Source: Neptunicoccus cionae (GTDB lineage Bacteria; Pseudomonadota; Alphaproteobacteria; Rhodobacterales; Rhodobacteraceae). From it: a stretch of DNA of 64,000 nucleotides. Positions 27,514 through 36,721 of the stretch are shown piece after piece. The notes below the pieces were generated by a model, which saw only the letters and a list, made by a program, of their open reading frames with translations, ran no database searches and was not told the origin of the DNA. The position numbers and the translations under genes are program-made. Within the stretch, counting starts at the first letter, position 1, and each line of letters opens with the position of its first letter. Location: assembly GCF_014643735.1 (NCBI RefSeq), contig NZ_BMKA01000002.1, forward strand, positions 1,054,001 to 1,118,000, given 5' to 3'.

Positions 27514-28586
27514 CCAAGGGGCACGCCCCGCGCATCGCCTTTTACGCGCCGCTGAAACCGCCAAACCACGATACACCAAGCGGGGACCGTACGATTGCGC
27601 GGGCATTGATGCACGCGCTAAAGGGGCTGGGCGCGGTGGAACTGGTCAGCAGCTTTCGCAGCCGCGAACCCGCCGGAGACGCCGCGGCGCAAGCCGCACT
27701 GGTGGCCAAAGCGGATCGTATCGCGAAAGATCTGATTGCCAAAGGTCCGGTGTGGGACGCTTGGATCACCTATCACAATTACTACAAAGCGCCCGACCTG
27801 ATCGGCCCGAAGGTGTGCGCAGCGCGCGGCATCCCTTATCATTTGGTAGAGGCAAGCCGCGCTCCGAAACGGTTGCTGGGACCATGGGCAGATTTCGCCC
27901 GCCGTGCGGATGCCGCAAGCGACGCGGCGGCGGTTATTTTCTACTTCACCGGACGGGATTTGCCGGAACTGGAAAAGGCCCGTCCCGTGCCCCAAAAGCT
28001 GGTGCATCTGCGCCCGTTTCTGGACCGCGACACCCTGCCGGAAGAGTCTAAAAAGCCAGCGGGTAAGACACTGCTGGCGGTTGGTATGTTGCGCAAAGGC
28101 GATAAACTGGCGTCCTATCGAAACCTCGCAGCGGCGTTGCATTTCGTAAAGACAGACGGTTGGAGCCTGCGCATCGTTGGTGGTGGCCCTGCACAGGCAG
28201 AGGTGCGCGCTTTGTTTGCCCCCTTCGACGCGCGCATTACATATGTCGGGGCGCTGGACGCAGCAGGCGTTGCCGCCGAAATGGCGGCTGCGGATGTCTT
28301 CGTCTGGCCCGGCGTGAACGAGGCATTCGGTATGGTTTACATAGAGGCACAAGCTGCCGGTCTGGTGGTCGTCGCCGAGAATCGGGCAGGCGTGCGGGAT
28401 GTGGTCGGCCCTGCGGGATTTCTGACGCCTCCGGATGATGCCAAAGCCTTCGGTGCGGCGATTGATCAGGCGTTTCACAGGGGTCCACAAGACACTTCTG
28501 TACGCCGTTATGCCCAACAGCATCTACGGGGCGCAGCGATAAAGACACTCGCCGGAGCGGTTCAATTCAAAGAGGCAACACAATGA
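27510..28586 (+). CDS. GT4-family glycosyltransferase B
   Basis: A 358-residue GT-B enzyme. It begins RIAFYAPLKPPNHDTPSGDR and has a GT4-type C-terminal half, with TLLAVGMLRKGDKL, ITYVGALDAAGVAAEM and DVFVWPGVNEAFGMVYIEAQA holding the E-x7-E pair. It differs from the previous GT4 in its short N-terminal half, so it is not a recent duplicate. Four-base overlaps on both sides place it firmly in the operon. Confidence 0.85.
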   Translation: MTKGHAPRIAFYAPLKPPNHDTPSGDRTIARALMHALKGLGAVELVSSFRSREPAGDAAAQAALVAKADRIAKDLIAKGPVWDAWITYHNYYKAPDLIGPKVCAARGIPYHLVEASRAPKRLLGPWADFARRADAASDAAAVIFYFTGRDLPELEKARPVPQKLVHLRPFLDRDTLPEESKKPAGKTLLAVGMLRKGDKLASYRNLAAALHFVKTDGWSLRIVGGGPAQAEVRALFAPFDARITYVGALDAAGVAAEMAAADVFVWPGVNEAFGMVYIEAQAAGLVVVAENRAGVRDVVGPAGFLTPPDDAKAFGAAIDQAFHRGPQDTSVRRYAQQHLRGAAIKTLAGAVQFKEATQ

Positions 28587-29161
28587 TCAGACTGGCGATT
28601 ATCCGTCACGGACACACACCTTGGAACCGCGCAGGGCAGATACAGGGGCGCACAGATATTGCCTTGGAAAAACAGGCGGCGGCTGACCTTGCCGCGCTGA
28701 AACTGCCCCAAGGGTGGGCAAAGGCCGATCTGGTGGCGAGCCCGCTGAAAAGGGCGACCCAAACGGCTCGTCTGATCGCGGATCGTGACGCAACAGAAGT
28801 TCCGGCACTAACTGAAATGGATTGGGGTGATTGGGAAGGCAAAAAGGGTCTGGACCTAAAGGCCGATCCAAATTCCGGCTTTCAGGACATAGAACATTGG
28901 GGCTGGGATTATCGTCCGCCAAACGGGGAAAGCCCGCGCGATGTTGCTGCGCGCTTGAACCCCTTTGTGCAAGCGTTGCAACGGGACACGATTGCAGTCT
29001 GCCACATCGGTATCATGCGGGTTCTACTGGCACAGGCGACAGGCTGGGATTTCGACGGCCCCGCCCCGTTCCAGATTAAACGCAACCGGCTCTATGTGAT
29101 GGACTGGGATAGAAGCACCCTGTCTGTTTCCGGCGATCCAATCCGGCTGGAGGCCCGTTAA
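28583..29161 (+). CDS. Histidine phosphatase (RHG, phosphoglycerate mutase-like) in glycan operon
   Basis: A 192-residue member of the histidine phosphatase superfamily. The phospho-acceptor motif is LAIIRHGHTPWN (R8-H9-G10), the second arginine is in ASPLKRATQTA and the second histidine in IAVCHIGIMRVLL. It is short and has no mutase-type extension, so a phosphatase rather than glycolytic mutase is expected. Buried between glycosyltransferases with a four-base overlap upstream and two bases to the next gene, it probably removes a phosphate from a sugar, lipid carrier or intermediate of the same glycan. Confidence 0.8.
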   Translation: MIRLAIIRHGHTPWNRAGQIQGRTDIALEKQAAADLAALKLPQGWAKADLVASPLKRATQTARLIADRDATEVPALTEMDWGDWEGKKGLDLKADPNSGFQDIEHWGWDYRPPNGESPRDVAARLNPFVQALQRDTIAVCHIGIMRVLLAQATGWDFDGPAPFQIKRNRLYVMDWDRSTLSVSGDPIRLEAR

Positions 29162-29163
29162 CC

Positions 29164-30324
29164 ATGCGTGTGATGATCCTTGTGACCCATCTGCTCGGCA
29201 CCGGCCATCTTAGCCGCGCCCTGACACTCGGCCGCGCTTTTGGTGGTGCAGGGCATGACGCCCATGTGGTTTCCGGCGGTGTGCCGGTTGAAAACCTGTC
29301 GGCCAAGGGGATCACTCTGCACCAGCTTCCGCCTGTAAAGTCGGACGGGATTAATTTCACCACGCTACTAACGGAACAGGGTGGGATTGCCGATGCAGAC
29401 TACCTTGCCGACCGTAAGGCGGCTTTGTTGTCATGTCTGGAACAGATCGAGCCGGATGTGATTATCACAGAACTTTACCCGTTCGGGCGACGGGTTCTGA
29501 AGGGGGAATTTCAGGCCCTGCTGAACCGCGCACAAGAAGCGGTAGACCCGCCGCTGGTGTTCAGTTCCATCCGTGATATTCTTGCGCCCCCGTCGAAACC
29601 CGAAAAAGCACTGGAAACAGAGGCGGTTGCCGCCGTGTACTATGACGGGGTGCTGGTCCACTCGGACGCTAAACTCACCCCGTTGGAGGCAAGCTGGCCG
29701 GTTGGCGCAATGCTCGCCGATAAACTGCAATACACCGGATATGTGGCCCCGCCTGCCGCGGGTGAACATCCAGACGGGACGGGTTCGGGCGAGGTTTTGG
29801 TCACTGCAGGCGGTGGATCTGTGGGTCAAAACTTATTCGAGGCGGCTGTGAAAGCAGCCGCGTTAGACACTGAAAACCACTGGCGTTTGCTGGTGGGCGG
29901 GGCCGATAAAGCGCGTGTTATCGCTGAGTTACAGTCTAGAGTGAAGTGCAGCAACGTAACCATCGAACCCACCCGTCCCGATTTCCGGCAGATGCTGACA
30001 GGCGCTAGGATCGCTGTCTGTATGTGTGGCTACAACACGGCGATGGACCTGCTGCAATCCCGCACCCCTGCGGTTTTCGTGCCCTTCGATGCTGGTGGCG
30101 AGGTGGAACAGACCCTACGGGCAGAAAGCCTTGCAAAACAGACAGGCTTTACCGTTGTTCGGGCAGCTGATGCCACCCCCGAAGCCCTGCTAGAGGCGGT
30201 CCAAAGTCTGGCGGGGGCGGAGGTCCAGCCGCTTGACCCGAAACAGTTCGAAGGCGCAACGCAAGCTGTTGAAATCGTAGAGCAGTTTTTTGAGAAACAC
30301 ATAGGTCAGGAGCAAAGCGCATGA
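29164..30324 (+). CDS. MurG-like glycosyltransferase, second copy type in glycan operon
   Basis: A 386-residue GT-B enzyme. It starts VMILVTHLLGTGHLSRALTLG, a variant of the G-x-GH motif of MurG-like enzymes, and its C-terminal half has VLVTAGGGSVG, VCMCGYNTAMDLLQS and VPFDAGGEVEQTLRAESL, the typical acceptor-donor cleft of this class. The design is the same as the first gene of the operon, but the sequences have diverged widely. It overlaps the deacetylase gene by four bases. Confidence 0.8.
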   Translation: MRVMILVTHLLGTGHLSRALTLGRAFGGAGHDAHVVSGGVPVENLSAKGITLHQLPPVKSDGINFTTLLTEQGGIADADYLADRKAALLSCLEQIEPDVIITELYPFGRRVLKGEFQALLNRAQEAVDPPLVFSSIRDILAPPSKPEKALETEAVAAVYYDGVLVHSDAKLTPLEASWPVGAMLADKLQYTGYVAPPAAGEHPDGTGSGEVLVTAGGGSVGQNLFEAAVKAAALDTENHWRLLVGGADKARVIAELQSRVKCSNVTIEPTRPDFRQMLTGARIAVCMCGYNTAMDLLQSRTPAVFVPFDAGGEVEQTLRAESLAKQTGFTVVRAADATPEALLEAVQSLAGAEVQPLDPKQFEGATQAVEIVEQFFEKHIGQEQSA

Positions 30325-31082
30325 GCGATATTTGGGCGCCGTTAGACACTGAATTCGACGCATGGCGCGCCGCTGATATGCGTTTGCCGTTCTGGTGGCG
30401 GGATGATGATGCCTATCATGTAACGCCGGAGCTGGATCAGTTGAACGCCCTGTCTGAGCGGACCGGTGTGGATGTCTATCTGGCTGTAATTCCAAGTAAA
30501 TTGCAGACGGATTTAACGGCTTATGTGACAGATCACCAAAACCTTATTCCGGTTACGCATGGCTATGCCCATCAGGATCACACGCCTGTGGGAGTGAAGA
30601 AATGCGAATTTGCCTCTGATCGGGATGCTGGTGCGGTCACACGAGAGCTGGAAGAGGGAAAACAGATTATGGAGGAGGGGTTCGGGACGGATTTTGTGCC
30701 GATGTTCGTGCCCCCGTGGAACCGTTTCGGGAATGACCACAAGTTTAAGCTGAAGGCTCTTGGTTACAAAGGGTTCTCCACATACGGCCCACGCAGCAAC
30801 CGCTGGTCAAAGCGCGGGATGGAGCAGGTTAATACTCACGTGGACCCGATCAACTGGCGCGGCAGCCGTTCGCTGGACGAACCGACACAGATCATCGCAC
30901 GGATGGTGGAGCAATTGACGGCGCGGCGGACAGGGCAGGCCGACAATTCTGAACCCTATGGCTATCTCACCCACCACAAGGCTCATGATGTTGATATCTG
31001 GGCTTTTTCCGAACAACTCCTGATGAAATTCAAAAGCGGACCCGCCGACTTATGGTCCGCGCAAGACATGGCAAAGAGGTAA
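30321..31082 (+). CDS. NodB-like polysaccharide deacetylase family protein
   Basis: A 253-residue protein. The metal motifs are in place: FWWRDDDAYH (catalytic and metal aspartates, about residues 27-32) and THGYAHQDH with the H-x3-H pair (about 80-84), then FVPPWNRFG as the third motif and THHKAHD near the end. This suggests deacetylation of an N- or O-acetylated sugar. No signal peptide is seen, so it would act in the cytoplasm on an intermediate, unlike most secreted deacetylases. Directly follows a glycosyltransferase with ATGA overlap. Confidence 0.78.
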   Translation: MSDIWAPLDTEFDAWRAADMRLPFWWRDDDAYHVTPELDQLNALSERTGVDVYLAVIPSKLQTDLTAYVTDHQNLIPVTHGYAHQDHTPVGVKKCEFASDRDAGAVTRELEEGKQIMEEGFGTDFVPMFVPPWNRFGNDHKFKLKALGYKGFSTYGPRSNRWSKRGMEQVNTHVDPINWRGSRSLDEPTQIIARMVEQLTARRTGQADNSEPYGYLTHHKAHDVDIWAFSEQLLMKFKSGPADLWSAQDMAKR

Positions 31083-31086
31083 CAAG

Positions 31087-31563
31087 ATGAGCAGATTAGA
31101 CAGTATGCTGCGCCGGTTCACAGCACAGCGGGACGGGTTGAACTGGGCCGCGAAACTGGTGGAAAGCCACGCGGGTGACGGGCTGGATATGGGGCTTGGT
31201 AACGGGCGGACCTATGATCACATGCGCGAAACCATGCCGGACCGCCGCATCTGGGTGATGGACCGCGTTTTGCAGTGTCATCCGTCCTGTGTGCCACCGG
31301 AACTGGATTTCCTGCAGGGAGAGGCGGAAGAGGGTCTTGCGCGATTGGTGGAAATGGATGCGAAAATTGTGCTCGCCCATTATGATTTCGGCTACGGCGT
31401 AAAAGAAGAAGACGTTGCCGAGGCTGCGCGGCTCAGTCCGCTGATCGCCAAGATCATGGTGCGCGGTGGGATGATCGTGTCGGGGCAACCTCTGGCGGGG
31501 TTTGATCAGGTAGAAGGACCGGACCACATCGCGCCGGACCGGTATTATTTCTACCGGACCTGA
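31087..31563 (+). CDS. Small SAM-dependent methyltransferase, last gene of glycan operon
   Basis: A 158-residue methyltransferase. The SAM-binding loop reads GDGLDMGLGNGRTYDHMRE (about residues 31-49), and VMDRVLQCHPSC follows as the adenosine-contact strand. The domain resembles the Methyltransf_17 type annotated in Rhodobacterales. The protein is short and lacks the substrate-binding extension of most class I enzymes. It lies four bases after the deacetylase and may methylate the sugar the operon builds. Converges on chrA with five bases between. Confidence 0.72.
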   Translation: MSRLDSMLRRFTAQRDGLNWAAKLVESHAGDGLDMGLGNGRTYDHMRETMPDRRIWVMDRVLQCHPSCVPPELDFLQGEAEEGLARLVEMDAKIVLAHYDFGYGVKEEDVAEAARLSPLIAKIMVRGGMIVSGQPLAGFDQVEGPDHIAPDRYYFYRT

Positions 31564-31568
31564 AGGGG

Positions 31569-32783
31569 TTAGCCTGCGAGGTTAAGGAGCACACCGCCAC
31601 AGGCCGCGAACGCGACCACGGCCCAAGGCGGTGTCTTCCAGATCATCAGCAACACGAAACACCCTACAGCCAGCGCCAGATCGGGCATCCCGCTGATCGC
31701 GCTGGTGAAGACGGGCGAATAGAGTGCCGCGCCTAATATTCCGACCACCGCTGCATTGGCCCCTTGCATCATATTTCGAACGCTCGGCCTGCTGCGTAGG
31801 CTTTGCCAGAACGGTAGCACGCCTGTCAGCAACAGAAAACCGGGCAGAAACAGGGCCGTTTGCGCGATTATTGCGCCTGTGATGCCGTTTGGCTGGGGGT
31901 TTAGCACAGCGCCCAGATAGGCCGCGAAGGTGAACAACGGGCCGGGAACAGCCTGTGCTGCGCCATATCCTGCCAGAAACGTATCCGCCGAGACCCATCC
32001 GCTTTGCACGACCTCTGCTTCCAGCAAGGGCAGCACAACGTGGCCGCCACCAAATACCAAGGCTCCTGCACGGTAGAAACTGTCAAACACGCTTAGGCTT
32101 GGGGCTAGGGGCGCGAGTAGGGGGAGTAAGCCCAGCAATCCGGCTGCGAGGATCAGGCAGGATATGGCTGTGGTGCGCGATACTGGCAAGTCGGGCGCTG
32201 TGGCTTGGCGTGCTGTGCTGTGGCAGAACAGACGCCCCGTTACCGCACCAAACAGGATTGCACCCACCATGCCGATTGCACCGGAGAACAGGGCAAGCAT
32301 GCCGATAGCGCCGACTGCAATACTTGCGCGGGCGCGATCGGGACAAAGCGTGCGCGCCATGCCCCAGACAGCTTGGGCGACAATGGCAACGGCGACTATT
32401 TTCAAACCATGCAACGCGCCGGTTCCGACTGGGCCGGATAAGGTAGCTGCACCCAGCGCGAAGGTGAAAAGGAAAAGGACCGATGGGAAGGTGAAACCGG
32501 CGAAGGCTGCAAATGCACCGGCCCAGCCCGCCCGCATCAGGCCAAGCGCAAAGCCCACCTGACTGGACGCAGGGCCAGGCAGAAACTGGCAGAGCGCCAC
32601 CAGATCAGCGTAATCTGTATCGCTCAGCCAGCGCCGCCACGTCACCAGTTCATCGCGGAAATATCCCAAGTGGGCCACCGGTCCGCCAAAGGATGTCAGA
32701 CCCAGTTTTAGGAACACCGCAAACACTTCACCGGCATTGCTGTTTAAGGGCTTTGAGGAGGGGTTTGGCGTTGCGTCTGTCAT
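31569..32783 (-). CDS. chrA: Chromate transporter ChrA (long-chain, two-domain)
   Basis: A 404-residue membrane protein of two homologous halves, as in the long CHR family. The first half carries LTSFGGPVAHLGYF and LCQFLPGPASSQVGFALG; the second carries LVFGGGHVVLPLLEAEVV and AAQAVPGPLFTFAAYLGA. It pumps chromate out, probably with proton exchange; a housekeeping role in sulfate-like anion handling is possible where chromate is absent. I start at 32783, with MTDATP, as the frame from 32840 crosses the ugd terminator. No chrB or other chromate gene is near. Confidence 0.88.
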   Translation of the reverse strand: MTDATPNPSSKPLNSNAGEVFAVFLKLGLTSFGGPVAHLGYFRDELVTWRRWLSDTDYADLVALCQFLPGPASSQVGFALGLMRAGWAGAFAAFAGFTFPSVLFLFTFALGAATLSGPVGTGALHGLKIVAVAIVAQAVWGMARTLCPDRARASIAVGAIGMLALFSGAIGMVGAILFGAVTGRLFCHSTARQATAPDLPVSRTTAISCLILAAGLLGLLPLLAPLAPSLSVFDSFYRAGALVFGGGHVVLPLLEAEVVQSGWVSADTFLAGYGAAQAVPGPLFTFAAYLGAVLNPQPNGITGAIIAQTALFLPGFLLLTGVLPFWQSLRSRPSVRNMMQGANAAVVGILGAALYSPVFTSAISGMPDLALAVGCFVLLMIWKTPPWAVVAFAACGGVLLNLAG

Positions 32784-32799
32784 GCAGTTAACTCGATAC

Positions 32800-32832
32800 A
32801 AAAAAGGGGGCAGGCCAAACAGCCTGTCCCCC
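32800..32832 (-). terminator. Terminator of the UDP-sugar dehydrogenase gene
   Basis: Minus strand: arms at 32832-32822 and 32815-32806 form ten base pairs with one bulged A (a T on the plus strand at 32827), followed by five to six T. It lies about 40 bases after the stop of the gene at 32873-34174 and reaches into the chrA leader. Confidence 0.8.
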
Positions 32833-32872
32833 GATAGCATGGGCCCGTAACGGTATCATTAAAGGCCGCCGG

Positions 32873-34174
32873 TCAACGCCCGACGCTTACATAGGTCAGG
32901 CCGGATTTTGCAGCCTCTTCAGGGTCATAGACGTTCCTCAGGTCGGCCATTTTAGGTGTCTTCATGATGCTAACCAAGCGGTCTAAATCCAGCGCACGGA
33001 ATTCGTTCCACTCTGTCATCAGGATCACCGCTTCTGCATCAGTCATCGCAGCATAGGCATCTTCTTCCCATGTCACGCCGGGCAGCAGATCCTTGCCTTC
33101 CTTATAGCCTTGGGGATCAACCACATGCACCGTGGCACCAGCCCCAACCAGAGCAGGCACGATGGTCAGCGACGGGCTGTCGCGCATATCGTCGGTGTTC
33201 GGTTTGAAGGTTACGCCAAGAACAGCGATTTTCTTGCCGTTCACGGTATCGCCGCAAAGTTCCATAATCTTGTCGATCATCCGCCGTTTTGTGGCTTCGT
33301 TAATGTCGATTACGGATTCAACGATTTCCATCGGGCTGGCATATTCCTGACCGATCCGCGCAAGCGCTTTGGTATCTTTGGGAAAACAGGAGCCGCCGTA
33401 ACCGGGGCCAGCGTTCAGGAACTTGGACCCAATCCGGTTGTCCATGCCCATGCCTTTAGACACGGATTTCACGTCAGCACCAACTTTTTCGCACAAAGCG
33501 GCGATTTCGTTGATGAAGGTGATCTTGGTCGCCAGAAATGCGTTGGCGGCGTATTTGATCATCTCGGCAGATTCCAGATCGGTATAGACAATCGGGGCTT
33601 CGCGCAGGGCCAACGGGCGATAGATCTTGGCCATCACATCGCGGGCCTTATCGGTTTCTACGCCGACAACCACACGGTCAGGGCGCATGAAATCTTCAAT
33701 CGCGGCCCCTTCGCGCAGGAACTCGGGATTGGACGCCACATCAAATTCCGCCTCGGGATTTTCTTCGCGAATGATCTCTTCAATCCGGCGGTTGGTACCA
33801 ACGGGCACGGTGGATTTGGTCACAACAACGGTGTAACCGTCCATCGCGCGGGCGATTTCGCGGGCGGCGTCATAGACGTAGGTAAGATCGGCGTGGCCGT
33901 CACCGCGGCGTGTGGGGGTGCCAACGCCGATAAATACGGCATCTGCTTTGGAAACAGCTCCGGCGAAATCCAACGTGAACCCGAGACGCCCAGCCGCCAC
34001 GTTGCGTGCCATCAAATCTTCCAGTCCCGGCTCAAAGATTGGAACGATGCCGTTTTCTAAAGCTTCAATCTTTTCAGGTAGCTTGTCGACGCAAATCACG
34101 TCATGGCCGAAATCGGAAAAACAAACCCCTGAAACGAGCCCGACATAGCCGGTGCCAATCATTGTTAACTGCAT
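32873..34174 (-). CDS. ugd: UDP-glucose 6-dehydrogenase
   Basis: A 433-residue nucleotide-sugar dehydrogenase of normal length. N-terminal NAD site MIGTGYVGLVSG, the ASNPEFLREG substrate loop, and the catalytic cysteine in GPGYGGSCFPKDT. It oxidises UDP-glucose twice to UDP-glucuronate. I start at 34174 (MQLTMIGTG), since earlier residues are not family-like. It diverges from the epimerase gene, which uses its product, with 141 bases between. Confidence 0.93.
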   Translation of the reverse strand: MQLTMIGTGYVGLVSGVCFSDFGHDVICVDKLPEKIEALENGIVPIFEPGLEDLMARNVAAGRLGFTLDFAGAVSKADAVFIGVGTPTRRGDGHADLTYVYDAAREIARAMDGYTVVVTKSTVPVGTNRRIEEIIREENPEAEFDVASNPEFLREGAAIEDFMRPDRVVVGVETDKARDVMAKIYRPLALREAPIVYTDLESAEMIKYAANAFLATKITFINEIAALCEKVGADVKSVSKGMGMDNRIGSKFLNAGPGYGGSCFPKDTKALARIGQEYASPMEIVESVIDINEATKRRMIDKIMELCGDTVNGKKIAVLGVTFKPNTDDMRDSPSLTIVPALVGAGATVHVVDPQGYKEGKDLLPGVTWEEDAYAAMTDAEAVILMTEWNEFRALDLDRLVSIMKTPKMADLRNVYDPEEAAKSGLTYVSVGR

Positions 34175-34315
34175 ATTAAAGCCTTTTACTGGAAGATGAC
34201 GCCCCTGATAATCGGTGGTTCTATCGAAAACGGGGCTTGGATCAAGCGAATTAGCCTGATTGCAGAGCCCGCTTGCGACAGGTAAGGGTTGGGTGTTTCT
34301 GCAAAAAGGCAAGTC

Positions 34316-35335
34316 ATGGCAAAAATACTGATTACAGGCAGTGCAGGGTTTATCGGTTTCCATCTCGCACAGGTGATGCTGGATAAAGGGTGGCAGGTTC
34401 TGGGCGTCGATGCGATGACCGATTACTATGACGTAAATCTAAAACGCCGCCGTCATGCAATGTTGTCCCAGAACGAAGGCTTCAGCGCGCTTGAAGTGGA
34501 CATTCTGGACTTTGCGGAACTGCAACCGCCGGTGATGGAATTTGCACCCGATGTGATTGTCCATCTCGCAGCGCAAGCCGGAGTGCGGTATTCGATTGAA
34601 AACCCCCGCGCCTACATCGAAACCAATTTGGTGGGCACTTTCAACATCATGGAGCTGGCCCGTGAACTGGCAGTGGACCATTTGCTGATGGCCTCTACGT
34701 CCAGCGTTTACGGCGCCAACGAGGTGATGCCTTTCACCGAAGTGGAAAAGACCGACACGCAGATGACGCTTTATGCAGCGACCAAAAAAGCCAATGAAAA
34801 CATGGGGCATTCCTATGCGCATCTGTGGAAACTGCCTACTACCATGTTCCGCTTCTTCACGGTGTACGGCCCTTGGGGGCGTCCTGACATGGCGCTGTTC
34901 AAATTTGTTAAGGCGGGGCTGAATGGTGATCCGATTGATGTTTACAATCACGGCGATATGGAGCGGGATTTCACCTATGTGGTGGACTTGGTGCGCGCAA
35001 TCAGCCTGCTTGTCGATGCGCCCCCGCCACTGCTAGAGGCCCGCGCGGACTGGACTCCGCTGGAAAATGACAGCCTGTCACCTGCTGCGCCCTTTCGTGT
35101 GATCAATATCGGCAATTCGGACAAAGTGCGCCTGCTCGACTTTGTGGAAGAGATCGAAACGGCAATCGGGCAAAAGATCGAGCGGAATTACATGGATATG
35201 CAACCCGGTGACGTGCCTGCCACATGGGCGGATTGCGAATTGCTCAAGCAGCTTGTGGGGTATACGCCCGAAACAAATGTTCACGATGGCGTGCGGGCCT
35301 TTGTCGATTGGTACCGGGACTATTATTCTGTGTGA
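34316..35335 (+). CDS. UDP-glucuronate 4-epimerase-like NAD-dependent epimerase
   Basis: A 339-residue extended SDR. NAD loop ILITGSAGFIGFHLAQ, the serine in ASTSSVYG, the YAATKKANE tyrosine-lysine pair and YGPWGRPDMALF. The YDVNLK near residue 40 and the WGRPDMA segment are typical of UDP-glucuronate/UDP-galacturonate epimerases. Its neighbour ugd makes UDP-glucuronate, so UDP-galacturonate is the likely product, a sugar many alphaproteobacteria place in LPS. It precedes the third gene, which starts 21 bases on. Confidence 0.88.
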   Translation: MAKILITGSAGFIGFHLAQVMLDKGWQVLGVDAMTDYYDVNLKRRRHAMLSQNEGFSALEVDILDFAELQPPVMEFAPDVIVHLAAQAGVRYSIENPRAYIETNLVGTFNIMELARELAVDHLLMASTSSVYGANEVMPFTEVEKTDTQMTLYAATKKANENMGHSYAHLWKLPTTMFRFFTVYGPWGRPDMALFKFVKAGLNGDPIDVYNHGDMERDFTYVVDLVRAISLLVDAPPPLLEARADWTPLENDSLSPAAPFRVINIGNSDKVRLLDFVEEIETAIGQKIERNYMDMQPGDVPATWADCELLKQLVGYTPETNVHDGVRAFVDWYRDYYSV

Positions 35336-35356
35336 TGCACAGAAGGAAGCATTGCT

Positions 35357-36634
35357 ATGTTGGATATGAAATCAGCCCGAATCGCCGTGATCGGTCTTGG
35401 CTACGTCGGGTTGCCGCTCGCGGTGGAGTTCGGCCGCCTGTTTCCCACGGTGGGCTTTGATTTAAATCCTGAACGGATCAGCGCGCTGCGCAAAGGTGAG
35501 GATTTCACCCGAGAGGTCACACCCGATGAACTGTCACAAGCGCAGCATCTGCAATTTGTCGATAATGTTAAGGATATTCGTGACTGCAATGTTTACGTGG
35601 TGACGGTGCCAACCCCTGTCGATGCCCACAAGCGTCCTGACCTAGGCCCATTGCTCGCGGCCAGCCGGTCAGTCGGCGGAGTGCTGTCGAAAGGCGATGT
35701 GGTGATCTTTGAAAGCACGGTCTATCCCGGCGCCACCGAAGAAGACTGCGTGCCTGTGATCGAAGACGCCTCCGGTCTGGTGTTCAACCGCGATTTCTTT
35801 GTGGGCTACAGCCCTGAACGGATCAACCCCGGCGACATGCAGCGCCGTTTGCCGAGCATTGTTAAAGTCACCTCCGGCAGCACGCCCGAAGCGGCGGATT
35901 TTGTGGACAGCCTCTATGCCGCGATCGTGCCGGTTGGCACCCATAAGGCCCCCTCTATCGCGGTGGCTGAGGCGGCAAAGGTGATCGAAAACACACAACG
36001 CGATCTGAATATTGCGCTGGTAAACGAGCTGGCGATGATTTTTCACCGGCTCGGGATTGATACCGCTGACGTGTTGGAAGCTGCCGGAACGAAATGGAAT
36101 TTTCTGCCCTTCAAACCGGGTCTGGTGGGCGGCCACTGCATCGGCGTTGATCCTTACTACCTGACCCACAAGGCGCAGGCGGTGGGCTACAACCCCGAAG
36201 TGATCCTTGCGGGGCGGCGGATCAACGATGCGATGGGCAAAGTGGTTGCGTCTGAGTTGATCAAGGCGATGATCCGCAAAGGGGTCGCGATTGAAGGCTC
36301 AGAGATCCTTGTGATGGGGCTGACGTTTAAGGAAAACTGTCCAGACCTGCGCAACACCCGCGTGGTGGATGTGATTGCAGAGCTTCAGGATTACGGGGTG
36401 ACGGTGCATGTGCATGACCCTTGGGCCGATCCCGAACAGGCCCGCGCGATCTATGGAATTGATCTGGTCGCAGCGCCGGAAAATGGCCGGTATGACGCGG
36501 TTGTGCTGGCTGTCGCGCACGACGAATTTTCCAAAGACGATCCAGCAAAAATAAGCGCGCTCTGTGCTTCCCCTAGCGTCATCTACGATCTGAAGCATAT
36601 TTTGCCCAAATCAGCAGTCGATTTGCGTCTGTAA
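35357..36634 (+). CDS. TviB/WbpA-like UDP-N-acetylhexosamine 6-dehydrogenase
   Basis: A 425-residue nucleotide-sugar dehydrogenase of a different class from ugd. It has [18 protein letters not shown], then SPERINPGD, and a catalytic motif [16 protein letters not shown]; the GHCIxVDPYYL pattern marks the WecC/TviB/WbpA branch acting on UDP-GlcNAc, UDP-GalNAc or UDP-ManNAc. It would yield an aminouronic acid donor. Together with ugd and the epimerase it makes charged sugars, the likely building blocks for surface polysaccharide. The exact substrate within this branch is not resolved by eye. Confidence 0.85.
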   Translation: MLDMKSARIAVIGLGYVGLPLAVEFGRLFPTVGFDLNPERISALRKGEDFTREVTPDELSQAQHLQFVDNVKDIRDCNVYVVTVPTPVDAHKRPDLGPLLAASRSVGGVLSKGDVVIFESTVYPGATEEDCVPVIEDASGLVFNRDFFVGYSPERINPGDMQRRLPSIVKVTSGSTPEAADFVDSLYAAIVPVGTHKAPSIAVAEAAKVIENTQRDLNIALVNELAMIFHRLGIDTADVLEAAGTKWNFLPFKPGLVGGHCIGVDPYYLTHKAQAVGYNPEVILAGRRINDAMGKVVASELIKAMIRKGVAIEGSEILVMGLTFKENCPDLRNTRVVDVIAELQDYGVTVHVHDPWADPEQARAIYGIDLVAAPENGRYDAVVLAVAHDEFSKDDPAKISALCASPSVIYDLKHILPKSAVDLRL

Positions 36635-36721
36635 CCCACCGCAGTCCTTGTTTTTTTCCTGCACCACGCGTTAACTGGAGCCGAGGCCTTGGGAGAGGCC
36701 GTGATCAAACGGGACACCAGA

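Noticed and set aside
28583-29161. Glycolytic phosphoglycerate mutase
   Set aside because: Too short, lacks mutase-specific extension, and lies inside a glycosyltransferase operon.
33110-34060. A 316-codon plus-strand frame opposite ugd
   Set aside because: Antisense shadow of a fully recognisable dehydrogenase.
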